Positions 61,112 through 64,000 of a stretch of DNA of 64,000 nucleotides are shown piece by piece. Both the position numbers and the translations under genes were made by a program. The notes beneath the pieces were generated by a model. That model was not told the origin of the DNA. It did not search any database and was given only the letters and a program-made list of their open reading frames with translations. Source of the stretch: Rhodovulum marinum (GTDB taxonomy: Bacteria; Pseudomonadota; Alphaproteobacteria; Rhodobacterales; Rhodobacteraceae); NCBI RefSeq assembly GCF_004343075.1, contig NZ_SLXP01000011.1, forward strand, positions 41,954 through 105,953. Direction: 5' to 3'. The stretch's first letter is position 1, and each line of letters starts with the position of its first letter.

Positions 61112-62029
61112 TCAGGTCGGGGCGGGCTTCGGGCGGAAGTCGAACAGCGGGATGCCCATGGCGCGGGCCTTGTCGGCGAGGTTGTCGGTGATCCCCGAGC
61201 CCGGGAAGACGATCAGCCCGATCGGCAGCACCTCGAGTAGCTGGTCGTTGCGCCGGAAGGGGGCGGCCTTGCCGTGGCGCGTCCAGTCGGGCCTGAAGAC
61301 GATCTGCGTGACGCCGCGATTGTCGGCCCAGGCGGCGGCGATGCGTTCGGCCCCGCGCGGCGCGCCGCCATGCAGCAGCACCATGTCGGCATGCTTGCCC
61401 CGCACCCGGTCGAGCGCGTCCCAGATCGCGGCATGGTCGGCGCAGTCGGCCCCGCCGGTGAAGGCGATCTTCGGCCCGGCGGGCAGGAGCGGTTGCAGAT
61501 CGGTCCGGCGCCGGGCGGCGAGGTGGTCGCGGCTGTCGATCAGCGCGGCGGTCAGGTTGCGGTGGCGGACATGGCTGCCGGTGCGCGGGTGCCAGACCAG
61601 GCCGAGATGGGCCTCGAAGCCCTCGGCGGCGAGGTCGCGCATCGCCTCCCAGGCATTGCGCCGCTCGATCAGCGACAGCCCTTCGGCGATCAGGGTCTCG
61701 AGTTCCACGGAGCGGATCTCCGAGCCGTCCTGCTCGCGCTGCGACCGGCGCTGCGCCTGTTCGTTGGCGTCGAGGTCGCACTCGACGCGGGTCGCCATGC
61801 GGTGGAAGAGGTTGACCGCCTGCCAGAGCACATCCTCGAGGTCGGGCTCGAGCCGGGTGTCCGACAGGGTCGCGACCAGCGCGTCGAGGATGTCGGCGAC
61901 GGCGCTGCGCAGGGCGTCGGGTTCGGGCAGCGGGCGCGGGTCGGGCGCGTCCGCGAAGGGGCGGTGGCCGTAGAGCTGCAGTTCCTCCAGCACGATGGCG
62001 GTGGCGGATCGGGTCCGGATCTCGGTCAT
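61112..62029 (-). CDS. DUF2493 (SLOG-type) protein
   Basis: The 305-residue protein has a helical N-terminal half (TAIVLEELQLYGHRPFADAP) and a C-terminal DUF2493 domain: PKIAFTGGADCADHAAIWDA, MVLLHGGAPRGAERIAAAWA, PDWTRHGKAAPFRRNDQLLE, LIVFPGSGITDNLADKARAM. This is a Rossmann-like SLOG domain (YspA/cpYpsA-related) thought to bind nucleotides or ADP-ribose-like ligands. It is a standard gene of this conjugative family, function unknown. The shared leader lies upstream. Confidence 0.93.
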   Translation of the reverse strand: MTEIRTRSATAIVLEELQLYGHRPFADAPDPRPLPEPDALRSAVADILDALVATLSDTRLEPDLEDVLWQAVNLFHRMATRVECDLDANEQAQRRSQREQDGSEIRSVELETLIAEGLSLIERRNAWEAMRDLAAEGFEAHLGLVWHPRTGSHVRHRNLTAALIDSRDHLAARRRTDLQPLLPAGPKIAFTGGADCADHAAIWDALDRVRGKHADMVLLHGGAPRGAERIAAAWADNRGVTQIVFRPDWTRHGKAAPFRRNDQLLEVLPIGLIVFPGSGITDNLADKARAMGIPLFDFRPKPAPT

Positions 62030-62113
62030 GGTCGGGGTCTCCCCTGCTGTCGGACCCGCGCCTCTCGCGGGCCTTCCCGGGCGACGGGAAAGCGGGGCCC
62101 GGGCGGGCCTGCA

Positions 62114-62153
62114 CCGCCGCGCAAGCGGCGGCCGGAGCGCAGCGGAGGACGGC
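62114..62153 (-). promoter_or_regulatory. Structured leader element upstream of DUF2493 gene
   Basis: A perfect 7-bp hairpin with a 4-nt loop (CCGCCGC GCAA GCGGCGG, 62114-62131) is next to the motif CAGCGGAGGACGGC (62140-62153), which also occurs 144 nt upstream of the DUF736 start. The minus-strand 5' leader therefore has a shared element, likely regulatory at RNA or DNA level. Confidence 0.4.
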
Positions 62154-62265
62154 TTGCCGTTGCGGGCCCGGCCGGGCTCTGCTCCGTCTGGCCCGCTCTC
62201 GGAAGGCCCCGAGGCGTGGGCTCTGAGGGATAGAGGTGACCCGGGCGCGTGCAGCCGGACCCTGG

Positions 62266-63309
62266 TCAGTCTCCGTGCTGGGTGAGGAGCGTTCCAGCAT
62301 CCTCGGGCGTCAGTTGCGGGCGCAGATGGGCGCGCAGGTCGGACAGCCCGAAGGTGACGAGGTCGTCGTTGAAGTCGCCCAGACGCGGGAGCAGGCGGAT
62401 CGCCTCGATCCCCTCGGCGGCGGCGCGGGTGGCGAGCCGATCGGCGGCGGCAAGGCCCGCGGCGTCCCGGTCGGCGGCGATGTAGAGGCGGCGCAGGGCT
62501 GCGGACAGGGTCAGGGCCGCGAGGTGGCTGGCCGAGAGCGCCGCCACGATGGGCAGGACGGGCACGGCGCGGCGAAGTGCCAGCATGGTCTCGAGGCCTT
62601 CGCCGGCGGCGAGCATGTCGGTGCCGCTGCCGATACGCACGCCGTGGCCCAAAAGATGCCCCATCGCCTTGCGCGGCGGGATCACCGGGGCCTTGCCTGC
62701 ACTCACGGGATCGATCCAGGTGCGGTGCAGGCCGGTCAGCCGCCCGTCGAGGTCGGTGACCTTCGCCAGCAGCGCGGGCCAGCGTTGCGGCGGTGCCGCC
62801 CGCGGGTGGTCGTCGCCGCGATGGAAACAGGCCGGGTGGTAGCGAAGCGCAGGAAGCGCGCCGAGGTCGGTGAGACCGCGCGCGGCAAGGTAGCGGTCGG
62901 CCAGCGTGCCCACGATGGGCTGGCCCATGGCCCAGAGACGCCGGGCGGCCTGCACCGTACGCGTCGGTGCGGGCGGGGCCTGCGTCGGAACCGGTGCGGG
63001 GCGCGGCAGGTTGAGGAACCGGCGTGCCTCGTCCAGCGTGTCGCGCAGGGAGCCGTGCCGCCGGTTGGCGGCGATCAGGTCCAGCAGGTCACCGAACGCA
63101 CCCGTCGCGGCATCGGTCCAGCGCCCGGCGGCCCCCGGTCCCGAGGCTGGCCCGATCAGGCGGACATAGAGGCTCCGCCCCGGGCTGTTCTCGACATCGC
63201 CCGCGATCCAGTAGCGGCCTTGCCGCCGGCCATTGGGCAGATAATGGCGGCAGACGGCCTCGGCCTCTTCGGCGAGGCGGCGGGCAAGCGTGGCGGCGGG
63301 GCTTTCCAT
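62266..63309 (-). CDS. Toprim-domain protein (DUF7146-type primase/helicase-like) of mobile element
   Basis: The 347-residue product starts at ATG 63309. The N-terminal DUF7146-like part (RRLAEEAEAVCRHYLPNGRR; GRYWIAGDVENSPGRSLYVR) and the central RYLAARGLTDLGALPALRYH resemble primases of phages and plasmids. The C-terminal Toprim domain has AGEGLETMLALRRAVPVLP (catalytic Glu) and LYIAADRDAAGLAAADRLAT (Asp-x-Asp) with DFNDDLVTFG. It may prime the transferred strand in the recipient. It follows the ParB-like gene with a 155-bp gap. Confidence 0.92.
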   Translation of the reverse strand: MESPAATLARRLAEEAEAVCRHYLPNGRRQGRYWIAGDVENSPGRSLYVRLIGPASGPGAAGRWTDAATGAFGDLLDLIAANRRHGSLRDTLDEARRFLNLPRPAPVPTQAPPAPTRTVQAARRLWAMGQPIVGTLADRYLAARGLTDLGALPALRYHPACFHRGDDHPRAAPPQRWPALLAKVTDLDGRLTGLHRTWIDPVSAGKAPVIPPRKAMGHLLGHGVRIGSGTDMLAAGEGLETMLALRRAVPVLPIVAALSASHLAALTLSAALRRLYIAADRDAAGLAAADRLATRAAAEGIEAIRLLPRLGDFNDDLVTFGLSDLRAHLRPQLTPEDAGTLLTQHGD

Positions 63310-63464
63310 CGGCGGCACCCTCGGTCGGACAACAGGAAAGAAGGGGGCCACCGTGCTCGGCGGCCCCCAGGTGTCCGGGATCGGAAAGGTCGGGGGGTGA
63401 GCGTCGTATCGGCGAAGGTCCACGGACCTGCCCGCGACGGGAGCTCCTTCCCGACCCCGGCGGA

Positions 63465-64000
63465 TCACTCGGCCGCGGTGCGCGCGACGTCCGCGTCGGT
63501 GACAGGCGCATCTTCGCCCGTACCGTCCGGATCGCCCATGGCCGGTTCGCCGCCGTTGTCCGCCGATTGCGCTATGCCGTCCTCGAGGTCGGCTTCGGAC
63601 GGATCGTCCCCGGCCTCGACCAGGTCGATCTCCGGCGCGTCAGCCTCCGGCAGCGGCGGCGTGCGCAGCGGGTCCGGCAGCCAGCCGGTGCCGACGAGCA
63701 GGTCCTCGGCGGCAGTCACCATCTCGGCCTTCTTCAGCCCCGCGATCCGGTCGGCGGCGGCCTCGCCCTTCGCCTCGCGCACGGCCTCGAGGATGCGGGC
63801 CTTGGTCACGCGGCCGAGATAGGTGTCGCCCGTGGCCGTCCAGCCCGCGTGCCCCATGTCGAGTTCGACGGTCGCGGCCAGCACATCCGCATGCGCGATG
63901 GCGCACGGACGGCGCTGGTAGGGATCGTGGACGGCATTGACGCTCATCCCCACGCAATGGGCGAAGAGTGCTTCGCGGCTGCAGCTGTCGAATTCGGTCA
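63465..64000 (-). CDS. ParB-like partition/nuclease protein, N-terminus beyond window
   Basis: The open frame runs off the right edge, reading FDSCSREALFAHCVGMSVNA, then LGRVTKARILEAVREAKGEA, AEDLLVGTGWLPDPLRTP and an acidic tail (EADLEDGIAQSADNGGEP). This is the C-terminal part of the large plasmid/ICE ParB-RepB-Spo0J-type protein, which precedes the Toprim gene in this family. The ParB nuclease domain itself lies outside the window. It may act in maintenance of the element or as a DNase. Confidence 0.85.
   Translation of the reverse strand, partial: TEFDSCSREALFAHCVGMSVNAVHDPYQRRPCAIAHADVLAATVELDMGHAGWTATGDTYLGRVTKARILEAVREAKGEAAADRIAGLKKAEMVTAAEDLLVGTGWLPDPLRTPPLPEADAPEIDLVEAGDDPSEADLEDGIAQSADNGGEPAMGDPDGTGEDAPVTDADVARTAAE

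Overview
The window is GC-rich, with short gene spacing and many ATGA/GTGA start-stop overlaps. Its gene families point to an alphaproteobacterium of the Rhodobacterales (Rhodobacteraceae/Paracoccaceae): a VPLPA-CTERM/XrtD exosortase, a gene-transfer-agent (GTA) type spike base protein, and the Trb/TraG/DUF736/DUF2493/DUF2285 conjugation gene set. No rRNA, tRNA or CRISPR array was seen. The species cannot be named from the sequence.

Positions 1-38271 form an exopolysaccharide (EPS) and exosortase locus. A leftward group holds a partial rhomboid protease, an outer-membrane beta-barrel protein, a Wza-type export protein, a large TPR lipoprotein of the PrsT type and a phosphoglycosyl (initiating) transferase. 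A rightward group starts at 6451: an ExeA/PEP-CTERM-type ATPase, a Wzz/GumC-like chain-length protein, a BY-kinase-like ATPase, a GT4 glycosyltransferase, an AsnB-type amidotransferase, an acyltransferase and a membrane glycosyltransferase broken by a nine-G tract. Then come mixed-strand glycosyltransferases and methyltransferases, a Wzy-like polymerase (25678), a GT2-hexapeptide fusion, a further GT2, XrtD (31652-33268), a GMC oxidoreductase with a small Tat-type partner, a membrane GT-C-like protein and a VPLPA-CTERM protein (37483-38271), the expected XrtD substrate. Together these genes start, elongate, modify, polymerise, export and anchor a surface polysaccharide and its sorted proteins.

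Embedded in this locus (20569-25391, leftward) is a module that does not fit simple EPS synthesis: a small protein closely resembling the base of the Rhodobacter capsulatus GTA head spike, an Ig-repeat/lectin-like 683-residue protein directly downstream that looks like the spike fibre, and a Tat-exported protein with a PKD-like and a beta-helix region. RcGTA spikes are known to bind the capsule, so spike genes inside a polysaccharide locus suggest that a GTA (or phage-like) adsorption module travels with its own receptor. This is the most interesting observation in the window.

Positions 38380-64000 are the core of an integrative/conjugative element or conjugative plasmid, almost all on the minus strand: ParB-like (partial), Toprim protein, DUF2493, a small membrane protein, VanZ-like, DUF736, a LuxR-type regulator, a secreted protein and an acidic-tailed putative hydrolase, a divergent XRE repressor with an inverted-repeat operator, two DUF2285-type proteins (one frameshifted), an AlpA-like HTH, DUF2840, TraF, lytic transglycosylase, relaxase, TraG, an RHH protein, then TrbBCDEJ(K)LFGI and DUF2274. 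No replication initiator, ParA or integrase is in the window. It therefore cannot be decided here whether this is an ICE inserted beside the EPS locus or a plasmid carrying it. The junction lies in or near 38272-38379.
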